Assembly: GCF_008386395.1 (NCBI RefSeq)
Contig: NZ_CP043761.1
Span: 868,001 to 932,000 of the forward strand
DNA from: Paenibacillus sp. 37
Lineage (GTDB): Bacteria > Bacillota > Bacilli > Paenibacillales > Paenibacillaceae
Length of the DNA stretch: 64,000 bases
Reading direction: 5' to 3'
The notes beneath the pieces are model-generated. The model saw nothing but the letters and a program-made list of their open reading frames with translations. It was not told the DNA's origin and did not search any database. This document shows, piece by piece, positions 16,835 to 24,926 of this stretch. Position 1 is the first letter of the stretch; each line of letters starts with the position of its first letter. Made by a program: the position numbers and the translations under genes.

Positions 16835-17761
16835 ATGAAAATATTAGTGTATGGTGCAGGTGTTTTGGGAAGTCAATTGGCGCACGTTCTGGTGCGCGGT
16901 GGCAATGATGTTACTGTTCTGGCTAGAGGGAGGCGGGCAGAGGAACTGGAGAAGGATGGAATCGTCATCCGGCATATTTTTCAATTCAAAACGACAGTTG
17001 ATCAGGTTCGGGTAGCCAGAACGTTGGAAGTGGATGACCAATATGATCTGATTTTTGTTGTCATGAAATATAACGATTTTTCTTCCGTGTTACCTATTCT
17101 GGCAGAGAATCAGAGCAGTAATATTGTGATTGTGGGAAACAACGCAGATGCGCGAAGCATGCAAAACTTTTTGGAGGAAAACAGCAAGGTGGCAAAACAG
17201 GTCGCGTTTGGATTTCAGGTGAGTGGAGGGAAGCGGGAAAAGGACCGCATGTTATCGGTCGGTGGAGGTGGCGGACAAATGGTGATTGGCAGTCTGGACG
17301 GTGATATCAACTTTAAACCTTTGCTGGATCAAGCTTTCCAACATGTGAAATACAAGTTGAATGTTCTGAGCGATATTGATGCCTGGCTGAAAAGCCATAT
17401 CATCCCCATTCTGATGCTTAATGCGGTGAGCTTTAATGAGAAGCACGAATTGATCAAGTTGGACGGGAACAGAAAGCAAATCCAACATATGATTGGGGCG
17501 ATGGATGAGGGCTTCAGCGTGCTTGAGGCTATGGGCATAACGATTATACCGGAGATTCAGGCTAAAATGATTCGCAAGCATCAACGGATGTTATACCTTC
17601 TGTTGAAGATCTATAGCATGCTTCCGGTTCATAAGCTGGTCGCGGGTTCTTTTGGAGAGATTGAGGCATTAAATAATGCATTTACCGATTGGAAAAAGAC
17701 AACAGGCATCCCGACTCCCCATTGGGACGTGCTGAAAAGAGATTTTACTATCCTTAAATGA
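16835..17761 (+). CDS. Ketopantoate reductase family protein (ApbA/PanE-like)
   Basis: A 308-residue NADPH-dependent oxidoreductase of the ApbA/PanE fold. The Rossmann motif is at the N terminus (MKILVYGAGVLGSQLAHVL) and VTVLARGRRAEEL contains the basic NADP-phosphate-binding residues. The C-terminal helical domain is divergent: the usual catalytic Lys/Glu motif of true PanE (K-x3-N-x3-N) is not evident, so the substrate may differ from ketopantoate. It is paired with a divergent TetR repressor, the same arrangement as at 23037-24700. No pantothenate genes are adjacent. Confidence 0.85.
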   Translation: MKILVYGAGVLGSQLAHVLVRGGNDVTVLARGRRAEELEKDGIVIRHIFQFKTTVDQVRVARTLEVDDQYDLIFVVMKYNDFSSVLPILAENQSSNIVIVGNNADARSMQNFLEENSKVAKQVAFGFQVSGGKREKDRMLSVGGGGGQMVIGSLDGDINFKPLLDQAFQHVKYKLNVLSDIDAWLKSHIIPILMLNAVSFNEKHELIKLDGNRKQIQHMIGAMDEGFSVLEAMGITIIPEIQAKMIRKHQRMLYLLLKIYSMLPVHKLVAGSFGEIEALNNAFTDWKKTTGIPTPHWDVLKRDFTILK

Positions 17762-17832
17762 AGTATTGCTCATTCCTTGCATACCGACTAGAATAAAACC
17801 AACTAATAAAATGGGGATAAGGAGATATACAG

Positions 17833-18249
17833 ATGCGGGAAGTGCCCATGCGTTATGTGAAAGCAAATCAGGTCGGTATTGTATTGTTTGTTTTACTCTT
17901 GTTTGTGTTTAATCCAATTGTAGTTCTGGGAGCGCTGTGGAGTATTCAGGTGGTTGGTCTGGCTTCCAGTGGCAAGCTTAATCTGTTTGTGCACATTGGG
18001 AAAGCTGTGTTGACTGGTAAAGGTAGAGAGATGCAGGCGGTGGAGCTGCAGCGATTCAACAATATTCTGGCCGTGCTCTTCCTGTCTCTGGCACTCATCT
18101 CGTTCTCGCTTGGCTGGGTAATCGCAGGTTATGTATTCTCCGTTATGCTTCTCGCGGCTGCAAGCGCGGCGCTGCTGGGTTATTGTGTAGGCTGCACTGT
18201 ATATTTCTGGTATAAACAGCTGCGTGCAGGGCGAAAAATCGGATTTTGA
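17833..18249 (+). CDS. DUF4395 family membrane protein
   Basis: A 138-residue membrane protein with about four spans: VGIVLFVLLLFVFNPIVVLG, a re-entrant IQVVGLASSG region, LAVLFLSLALISFSLGW, and FSVMLLAAASAALLGYCVGC. The opening YVKANQVGIV and the C-G-C of the last span match DUF4395 proteins, which are often linked to thioredoxin or sulfur genes; no such neighbour is present here. AAGGAG sits eight bases before the ATG. Function unknown. Confidence 0.8.
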   Translation: MREVPMRYVKANQVGIVLFVLLLFVFNPIVVLGALWSIQVVGLASSGKLNLFVHIGKAVLTGKGREMQAVELQRFNNILAVLFLSLALISFSLGWVIAGYVFSVMLLAAASAALLGYCVGCTVYFWYKQLRAGRKIGF

Positions 18250-18388
18250 GGTTGGCTGAAGCGAGACGGAGATACGATGACGAAAACGTCCGATACTTCG
18301 AGTAAAGAGAGCCATATTCCGAGGAGTTTTCTTGCGGCAAGTTTTCACCTGAACCTATAGCGATCGTGATACGATCACTTCATCATGA

Positions 18389-18429
18389 AATCCCCCTCAA
18401 GTGACTGTTCACTTGAAGGGGATTTTTTT
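18389..18429. terminator. Bidirectional terminator between DUF4395 and the NPP1 gene
   Basis: A 16-bp stem with one mismatch (18389-18404 with 18409-18424) closes a CTGT loop. TTTTTTT follows on the plus strand and overlaps the NPP1 stop codon. The minus-strand tail is TTTCATG. Confidence 0.85.
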
Positions 18430-19144
18430 ACCTAAACCAAGCCTTGTTCAGATTGTTCGTGAAATTGTTATCGTTGAAAGGCACGTTCGCGCTACCGAAG
18501 TCCGTCGTGTTGAGTGCATTTCGTGCCGCAGAAGTCAGATCGTCCCATCCGATCAAAGGCTGAGTTCCACCCACAGTATTAGTAACGTTAAGCTCATGGT
18601 TCAGTGGCCAGGTACTATTATAGGAAATCAACGGATGGCTACCTTGTGTATTGGTATTGCTCGGTGTAACTTTGGTAAACTGGCCGTGACCGGAATAGGC
18701 GATGGAGAGGATTTGGGGATTGGCCGCTGCCGGATTATCGACCCACACGACGATTCCTTCCCAATCGTGACGATGGCCGAGTCCGGCAGAAGGGGAGTCT
18801 TTGGGGAAATACCACGAATACATGATGGCCCATACCCCATTGTGCCATGTGGAGCGGGAGTAGATCTGCCCTGTATTTGAGCTGCAGTTCCCATTGGATG
18901 ACCCGGACGTATTCAAGCCAGCGCTGGTATTGCCCTGTTGATCGACTGCGGGAAAAGGGACACAACCATGATAGACCTTCAAAAACGGCTGAAAACGCTT
19001 GGCTGCTTGTTGCATTACGGTGACTGGTGTGACTTCCTGGAATCCGACAACCTGATCATGATTAATTTCTGCTGCTTCAACAACGGTGACCCAAGGAATA
19101 CATGCCATAAGCGAAACCATGAGCATTAACACAATTTTTTTCAT
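18428..19144 (-). CDS. Secreted NPP1 / necrosis- and ethylene-inducing-like protein (NLP)
   Basis: A 238-residue secreted protein. Residues 1-24 form a signal peptide ending VEA-AE. The mature part has the hallmark NLP heptapeptide GHRHDWE at residues 123-129, which binds the metal needed for cytolysis. Two cysteines (61 in YHGCVPFPAVD, 87 in GNCSS) match the disulfide of type I NLPs. The domain core AIMYSWYFPKDSP, WEGIVVWVDNP and KVTPSNTNTQGSHPLISYN is well conserved. NLPs of plant-associated microbes permeabilise dicot plasma membranes by binding glycosyl-inositol-phosphoryl-ceramides. The ATG at 19144 follows AAGGAG by eight bases. Confidence 0.93.
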   Translation of the reverse strand: MKKIVLMLMVSLMACIPWVTVVEAAEINHDQVVGFQEVTPVTVMQQAAKRFQPFLKVYHGCVPFPAVDQQGNTSAGLNTSGSSNGNCSSNTGQIYSRSTWHNGVWAIMYSWYFPKDSPSAGLGHRHDWEGIVVWVDNPAAANPQILSIAYSGHGQFTKVTPSNTNTQGSHPLISYNSTWPLNHELNVTNTVGGTQPLIGWDDLTSAARNALNTTDFGSANVPFNDNNFTNNLNKAWFR

Positions 19145-19669
19145 ATACACTTCTCCTTCAAGGGTATGATATGGTGCTAAGTTGAGGGTTCACTAAAACT
19201 ATATTGGAAAAAGGTTTATGTTATTTATCTTTTCATCTTAAGAATTGTAAATTTGTAACATATCTATGTCATAATCATATGAAGATCATCGAAATCGAAG
19301 ACTAATTCCTGTCCAAGCGGGCAGAATGGTTGATTAATGAGACTATTTTACATAAAAGGTAGTGGGGAAGATTCAGGATCGGTGTGTGAGGTTTATTGGA
19401 TAATGGATGGATTAGTGGGTACATATATGAAAAAATATACTTATGGATTACAGGCTAGGACATCTTTACATTTGATGATATGATAGGAGTTAAAGGCTTT
19501 GGAATGAGACGGAATTCCTGATGCATAGATATAGGTAAGACGAAAGATTAGAGCAACATTAACGGAAGTTCATTATTGTGTAAAAAATATGCCCTTTTGT
19601 GGACTGATGCAACGTAAGAATATGAGGTCGTTTAGACTCATGGATAATGTGGAATAGGTGGCGTATGAG
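19145..19669. other. Divergent intergenic region between the NPP1 gene and dgkB
   Basis: No gene supported in 525 AT-rich bases. It must hold the promoters of both flanking genes, but I see no well-spaced -35/-10 pair and no recognised riboswitch. An 18-codon frame at about 19429 lacks a ribosome binding site. Confidence 0.4.
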
Positions 19670-20551
19670 ATGAAAAAAGCTCGCTTAATATATAATCCGA
19701 CCTCAGGCCGGGAAGAAATGAAGAAACGTCTGGCTGATATTTTGCAGCGTTTGGATCAAGGTGGTATTGAAGCTTCTTGTCATGCAACAACGGGCGAAGG
19801 TGATGCAACCCGCGAAGCTGAACTCGCTATTGAACGCGGCTATGACATGATTATTGCTGCTGGTGGAGATGGCACGTTGTACGAAGTGATTAACGGTATG
19901 GCAGAGCGGGAGAACCGTCCTCCGCTGGGTGTGTTTCCTTTGGGAACAACGAATGATTTTGCACGTGCACTCGGCATTCCGAGACAGTGGGAAGATTACG
20001 TAGATCTGGTCATTAACCAGCAACTTCGTCCGCTCGATCTGGGCAAAGCAAATGATAAATATTTTATCAACATCGCCGGTGGCGGATCATTAACTGAACT
20101 GACCTATGAAGTACCGAGTCGTCTGAAAACGATGATTGGGCAACTGGCCTATTATATGAAGGGTATTGAGAAAATGGCGAGCCTGTCTCCACAGGAGCTG
20201 ATTATTCGCGCCGATGGTCAGGAAGAGATCCATGACGAATTCATGTTATTCCTCATCGCCAATACCAATTCGGTCGGGGGCTTCGAGAAGTTGGCTCCAG
20301 GTGCAACCATTGATGATGGTCTGTTCGATGTGATCGGTGTTCGCAAGTGTAATCTGGCCGATATGATCCGCCTCGTAACGCTCGCGCTGCGTGGGGAGCA
20401 TCTGAACGACAAGAAAGTGGTTCATTTCCAGACGAGTCATATGGAAGTTACGTCGCCAGGATATGTCCAATTGAACCTGGATGGAGAGTTGGGGGGCACA
20501 TTGCCAGCTACATTTACGAACCTCAAGCATCATCTGCAGTTGTATCGTTAA
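19670..20551 (+). CDS. dgkB: Diacylglycerol kinase (lipid recycling type)
   Basis: A 293-residue soluble lipid kinase of the DgkB/YegS family. It phosphorylates diacylglycerol released during lipoteichoic acid synthesis, returning it to phosphatidate. The GGDGT nucleotide motif is at residues 65-69, preceded by YNPTSGRE, followed by PLGTTNDFARALGIP and the GGFEKLAPGATIDDGLFDV metal-site region. I chose the ATG at 19670 (AGGTGG eight bases upstream) over a GTG four codons earlier. This gene precedes rlmD, as dgkB (yerQ) precedes yefA in B. subtilis. Confidence 0.95.
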   Translation: MKKARLIYNPTSGREEMKKRLADILQRLDQGGIEASCHATTGEGDATREAELAIERGYDMIIAAGGDGTLYEVINGMAERENRPPLGVFPLGTTNDFARALGIPRQWEDYVDLVINQQLRPLDLGKANDKYFINIAGGGSLTELTYEVPSRLKTMIGQLAYYMKGIEKMASLSPQELIIRADGQEEIHDEFMLFLIANTNSVGGFEKLAPGATIDDGLFDVIGVRKCNLADMIRLVTLALRGEHLNDKKVVHFQTSHMEVTSPGYVQLNLDGELGGTLPATFTNLKHHLQLYR

Positions 20552-21115
20552 GAATATGGGTGCTGGGGGCAATATGGGTCGCTTGCGAAAAGCAATGTTG
20601 ATCGCCTCAGAAAAGCAATGCTGCAGCAGCAGTGGTTGCACATTATCTCATAACTGTTGAGGAGAGTTGGATTCAACTCTGTGGTAAGGCGAGATGGAAG
20701 TGGATTTTCCAGTTGCCGTGTAGGGTGGGATCGCGTATAATCTCATGTGGTCACCGTGCGTTGAGCTGATAGAGGGTACATTGTGGTGATTGAGTTAACG
20801 TGACAGCGAACAGCGAATATTGAACGGTGAAAGTAAAAAGCGCTGTTCTTGTTCGATGGTACTGGAATGTGATTACCGTGCTGAAAATAGCAGTTTGGTC
20901 GGGTGTCGGCGGCTAACGAACTCAGAAAGCCTTAATATGGCGAAATCGCCTAAGCTGCGAATCTAACGAATTACAGCATCGTTATTTTAGAGAAAATGAC
21001 CGAAAGAGGTCGCAAAACACCATCCGAAGATGATATAACGTTTCTGAAGTTCATAAGAAATTCGGAACGTTATTTTTGATGTGATACCATATAATAAGAA
21101 AGAAGTGAATGTACG
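20552..21115. other. dgkB-rlmD intergenic region
   Basis: No gene seen in 564 bases. A repeated CTAACGAA (20913 and 20963) lies within a structured-looking stretch about 20880-21010, and GAAAAGCAATG is repeated near 20586 and 20611. A hairpin with a T tract sits at 21035-21077, just before rlmD. The look is of a dispersed intergenic repeat, but this cannot be tested within one window. Confidence 0.4.
21035..21077 (+). terminator. Hairpin with T tract just upstream of rlmD
   Basis: ATAACGTT-t-C-T-GAA (21035-21048) pairs with TTCGGAACGTTAT (21061-21073), followed by TTTTTG. It ends 39 bases before the rlmD start, so it could end the dgkB transcript or act as an attenuator. Confidence 0.6.
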
Positions 21116-22921
21116 TTGTCTAATACGAACCGCAGCGGTCGTGGAAAAAACCGCCGGAATTCGGCTGCCTCTCAGGGGCAAGGGAACGCTTCAGCGTCCC
21201 GTCAGCCAAGTCAATCATCTCGTCCATCACCACGTCAGCAAGGAAAAGAGGTGCGCCCACAAGGAGCATCTCTTTCTGCCGTTCGTCCAAAGGGGAGAGC
21301 GCGTGAATCTTTACCAATCGAAGGACTTCCGGTTAGCAAAAATGAAGAGACTGTCATCGACATCATTGGCATGAACCATGACGGTGAGGGCGTAGGTCGC
21401 GCGAATGGATATACGCTCTTTGTGCAGGGTGCGCTTCCAGGTGAAACTGTGCGTGTGCGCGTGATGAAAACCAAGAAGCAGTATGGCTACGCCAAGTTAC
21501 TGGAGATCGTGAACGCCAGCCCGGATCGTGTGTCCGCGCCTTGCCCGATCTACGATCAGTGCGGAGGCTGCCAGATCCAGCATATGAGCTATGCCGGACA
21601 GCTTGCGTGGAAGCGCCAGTTGGTGGTCGATAATTTGCAGCGGATTGGCAAGCTGAACGTAATGGTGGAGGATGCAGAGACGTTGGCATCCAACGTGCAG
21701 GAAGATGAAGAAAGTGCAAAACAACGTGTGCAGAATGACGCTTCAGTTGGTGAGGCGAAGCTGGAGGAGCGGTTGGTACAGGATGAGAATCAGCCAACTC
21801 AACCTGGACAAGCATCTTCTGAAGCACAGATGATTGGAAGTAATCGCATTCGTTTGCGGCTTGAAGGTGTCATGAACGAAGAAGATACGGAACAGGGCAT
21901 TCGCGTACTGCCTACGATGGGTATGGACGAACCATGGCGGTATCGGAATAAGGCACAGGTGCCGATTGGAGCAGCCGAGGGTGGTCTGGTAGGTGGCTTT
22001 TACGCTAAAGGAAGCCATCGGATCATCGATATGAAGAGCTGCCTCATTCAGCATGAGCATAACGACGAAGTGGTTGCGAAGGTGAAGGAGATCGGTAGTC
22101 ATTTTGGAATTAGCGCATATAACGAAGAGACAGGCCGCGGTCTGCTGCGTCATGTGGTTGTGAAGAAAGCGTTCCGTACAGGCGAGATGATGCTCGTTCT
22201 GGTTACGAATGGTCGAGACATTCCGTACAAAGACGAATGGATTGGCAGTATCCGTGAAGCGATTCCGCATGTCGCGAGCATCTGCCAGAACGTGAACAAG
22301 AAACAGACCAACGTTATCTTTGGCGATGAGACCCGCGTTCTCTGGGGACGTGATGTAATCTATGACTTTATTGGCGATGTGCAGTTTGCGATCTCTCCGC
22401 GTTCGTTCTACCAGGTGAATCCGGTGCAGACGGAAGTGTTGTACGGGAAAACGGTAGAGTACGCCGGACTGACCGGCAAAGAAACCGTAATTGATGCCTA
22501 TTGCGGCATCGGGACGATTTCTCTTTTCCTCGCGCAACATGCGGATCAGGTGTACGGGGTGGAGATCGTGCCTGAAGCGATCGAGGATGCACGTAGCAAT
22601 GCGCTCTTGAACGAGATGCGTAACGTGAAGTTTGAAGTCGGCGCATCTGAGGATGTCATCCCGCGTTGGAAAGAACAAGGCATCGAAGCTGATGTCATCG
22701 TTGTTGATCCTCCGCGTAAGGGCTGTGATCCACGTTTGCTGGAAACGATTCTGGAAATGAAGCCGGAGCGCGTGGTGTACGTGAGTTGTAATCCGAGTAC
22801 CTTGGCACGTGATCTTCGTGTGCTGGAGGATGGCGGATATCGAACGGTTGAGGTAACGCCAGTGGATATGTTCCCGCATACAGTACATGTGGAGAGTGTA
22901 GCGATGTTGGTTAGGGTGTAG
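21116..22921 (+). CDS. rlmD: 23S rRNA (uracil-C5)-methyltransferase, RlmD/RlmCD type
   Basis: A 601-residue SAM-dependent methyltransferase that makes m5U in 23S rRNA. A Ser/Arg/Gln-rich basic tail (1-75) is followed by a TRAM domain, the iron-sulfur cysteines (C143, C149, C152 in CPIYDQCGGC), the SAM motif VIDAYCGIGTISLFLA, VVDPPRKGCD and catalytic Cys558 in VSCNPSTLA. The usual length is about 460. The excess is the basic tail plus a polar, Glu/Gln-rich insertion at about 184-245. The start is TTG with a weak AAAGAAG site; a later start cannot be excluded. Confidence 0.95.
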   Translation: MSNTNRSGRGKNRRNSAASQGQGNASASRQPSQSSRPSPRQQGKEVRPQGASLSAVRPKGRARESLPIEGLPVSKNEETVIDIIGMNHDGEGVGRANGYTLFVQGALPGETVRVRVMKTKKQYGYAKLLEIVNASPDRVSAPCPIYDQCGGCQIQHMSYAGQLAWKRQLVVDNLQRIGKLNVMVEDAETLASNVQEDEESAKQRVQNDASVGEAKLEERLVQDENQPTQPGQASSEAQMIGSNRIRLRLEGVMNEEDTEQGIRVLPTMGMDEPWRYRNKAQVPIGAAEGGLVGGFYAKGSHRIIDMKSCLIQHEHNDEVVAKVKEIGSHFGISAYNEETGRGLLRHVVVKKAFRTGEMMLVLVTNGRDIPYKDEWIGSIREAIPHVASICQNVNKKQTNVIFGDETRVLWGRDVIYDFIGDVQFAISPRSFYQVNPVQTEVLYGKTVEYAGLTGKETVIDAYCGIGTISLFLAQHADQVYGVEIVPEAIEDARSNALLNEMRNVKFEVGASEDVIPRWKEQGIEADVIVVDPPRKGCDPRLLETILEMKPERVVYVSCNPSTLARDLRVLEDGGYRTVEVTPVDMFPHTVHVESVAMLVRV

Positions 22922-22962
22922 TGTTTTGAAGCTACATTTACCTGTTTTAATATAGCTAATTT

Positions 22963-22995
22963 GCCCGAGGCTTCTAAAGCTCGGGCTATAATTGT
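22963..22995 (+). terminator. Weak terminator after rlmD
   Basis: GCCCGAG (22963-22969) pairs with CTCGGGC (22980-22986). The tail TATAATTGTTTT is only partly T-rich. Confidence 0.5.
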
Positions 22996-23036
22996 TTTAA
23001 CCGAAGTCATTCATTCAGCGAAAGGCATTCAGTTTA

Positions 23037-23972
23037 TCAGTTTTTAATAGCTTGGTGTTGTTCAGTGTTTTCTAATGCCACAGTAAGACGTGGTAAAGGT
23101 ATGCCTAACTTTTTTGCTTCTCTCACAACTTCAAGTACCGCAAAACCGGCTTTACTATTGTTGTATTCAATGAAAAGTCGTGGTAAGCTGCCCTTTGCAA
23201 GAATAACCTTGTTAAACAGCAGGCTGAGAAGTGCCGGTGGGATCTTGGTCAACAGTAGAGTAATCGCGTCCATCTTTGCGCCTCTTGCTTTAAGTACAGG
23301 GGTCATTTCCCGCATACTCTTACCGACATTTGCGAATGAGTCACTATGATTCAAGACTGCTGGGAAACTTCCTCGTTTTAACACCTCGGTCTCCATCGCC
23401 GCATTCATGGCAAAATGATTCCATAGCCAGCTTTGCATATCTTTTGTCCAATTGATTTTAAAATGGGCGCTTTCAAATAGTTCTTTGACCTTGTTGTTTA
23501 TCTGTTCTGTGCCTACCCGTGGTTTTTCCAGAAATATCGTTTTTAAAAAGCCGCCCCTAAGCTTATTGTCCTCAATGCCGCCTCCTGCTCCTGGGAACCC
23601 AAAGACAACATTGTTCATAGACAAGGGCAAGATCGATGATTTTAAATCCTGCCAAATATTATTGAATATTAGGATAGGGGTGTTACCCGCGGCAGTCGAT
23701 AGGAGCTGTGCTGCTGATGGAAGTTGCTCCGTGTTGACACTCGCAATGATGAGATCGTAATTTGGGCTTATCTCCTCATGCAGTTTGATGTTCCAGCTTT
23801 CTTGGATTAACTGTTTCCCTCTTCGTGCGTCCCACATTTCAAGCGCTATATGACTTCCGAGGGTTTCTTTTCTCCCTTTTCTAACGTAAAACTCAACGGT
23901 ATGCCCTGCCTTTTCAAAAGCCCAAGCATACTGGGTCGATATGACACCTCTACCAAAGAATAAAATTCTCAT
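23037..23972 (-). CDS. Ketopantoate reductase family protein, second copy
   Basis: A 311-residue ApbA/PanE-like NAD(P) oxidoreductase. The Rossmann start MRILFFGRGVISTQYAWAFE has FGRGVI in place of the usual GxGxxG, with GHTVEFYVRKGRKE after it. NNVVFGFPGAGGG and the C-terminal helices with WLWNHFAMNAAMETEVLKRG resemble large PanE-like proteins of Bacillota. AGGAGG four bases before the ATG at 23972 decides the start. It is divergent from the TetR gene at 24122, so this module mirrors 16096-17761. Substrate unknown. Confidence 0.85.
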   Translation of the reverse strand: MRILFFGRGVISTQYAWAFEKAGHTVEFYVRKGRKETLGSHIALEMWDARRGKQLIQESWNIKLHEEISPNYDLIIASVNTEQLPSAAQLLSTAAGNTPILIFNNIWQDLKSSILPLSMNNVVFGFPGAGGGIEDNKLRGGFLKTIFLEKPRVGTEQINNKVKELFESAHFKINWTKDMQSWLWNHFAMNAAMETEVLKRGSFPAVLNHSDSFANVGKSMREMTPVLKARGAKMDAITLLLTKIPPALLSLLFNKVILAKGSLPRLFIEYNNSKAGFAVLEVVREAKKLGIPLPRLTVALENTEQHQAIKN

Positions 23973-24015
23973 ATTACCTCCTGAAAAAAATATTTTAATC
24001 CTTATTGATGATCCA

Positions 24016-24027
24016 ACAACATGTTGT
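24016..24027. promoter_or_regulatory. Perfect 12-bp palindrome between the second KPR/TetR pair
   Basis: ACAACATGTTGT lies 44 bases upstream of the reductase start and 95 bases upstream of the TetR start. The first module has the similar AACAAATGTT at about 16778, so both may be TetR operators of one type. Confidence 0.5.
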
Positions 24028-24121
24028 ATAATGTTATTGTATTGATTCACTTTACGATCATCAACCATCAGATTTTTAATATCTGTCGTATAATTGATCG
24101 AACAGCAGACGGAGGCAAATA

Positions 24122-24700
24122 ATGAAAAAGCAACCTGAAATTACGGACAAAACAAGGCAGACATTTATAAATGTATTCTGTGATTTATATAGTCGAAAAC
24201 CCATCGAAAAAATATCCATACAAGAGATCGCTAACCAATCAGGATATAATCGGAGTACATTTTATCAATACTTTACAGATATCTATGAGTTGTTGGACTG
24301 CGTTGAAGAGCGTGTTTTGAAATCCATTAACGAGGAAATGGCAGGCAGAGAGTTTTCTACACATACGTTCCAGGATGCACTTCAATGCTTGGAAAATGCA
24401 GAGGACATTTCAGTTCTGAAGGCCCTTTTGGGAGACTATGGTTCTGTTCATTTTGTGGAACGCTTGAAAAGAGAAATTCCCTTTGAGCGATTGATTGTGG
24501 ATTTTCCAACAGATGATGTCTTGGCACCATATATCATTGAGTTTTACATTTCGACATTAATATCTATGTTTCGTCTTTGGATACGCAACGACAAAGATCT
24601 ATCGTCAGAAGAATTGGTCAAGCTGATCGATAGCCTATTTGCAAAGGGGATAACACCGTATCATATCTTTGGCGAGGTCAATCCGAGCGCTCTGATCTGA
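24122..24700 (+). CDS. TetR family transcriptional regulator
   Basis: A 192-residue TetR-type regulator. The HTH segment is KTRQTFINVFCDLYSRKPIE followed by ISIQEIANQSGYNRSTFYQYF. The C-terminal domain has the TetR_C_7/YxbF-like pattern ending in SSEELVKLIDSLFAKG, close in type to the regulator at 16096. GGAGG lies upstream of the ATG. It is divergent from the reductase-like gene at 23037 across a 12-bp palindrome, and so probably controls that gene. Confidence 0.9.
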   Translation: MKKQPEITDKTRQTFINVFCDLYSRKPIEKISIQEIANQSGYNRSTFYQYFTDIYELLDCVEERVLKSINEEMAGREFSTHTFQDALQCLENAEDISVLKALLGDYGSVHFVERLKREIPFERLIVDFPTDDVLAPYIIEFYISTLISMFRLWIRNDKDLSSEELVKLIDSLFAKGITPYHIFGEVNPSALI

Positions 24701-24846
24701 ATAAAAAGTAAAGGGACGAGGAGAAGGAGAATGAGGGCTTGACTGTTACAGAATCCCTGATACGAGGGTCGTTTCCCTAATCATTTTGCAAGACCCTTTT
24801 CTGGAGTGCCTATAAACAGATCATACAGATATTCTAGCGAAAAACA

Positions 24847-24874
24847 GTAAAGAGGAGCATTTGCTCCTCTTTAC
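24847..24874 (-). terminator. Terminator of the LRR protein gene
   Basis: A perfect 12-bp stem, GTAAAGAGGAGC with GCTCCTCTTTAC, closes a 4-base loop. Read on the minus strand it is followed by TGTTTTTCG. Confidence 0.85.
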
Positions 24875-24926
24875 TTCAATAACTATAGTAGTCTAAAACT
24901 CCTCACTCCATCATCCCAAGCGGTAA

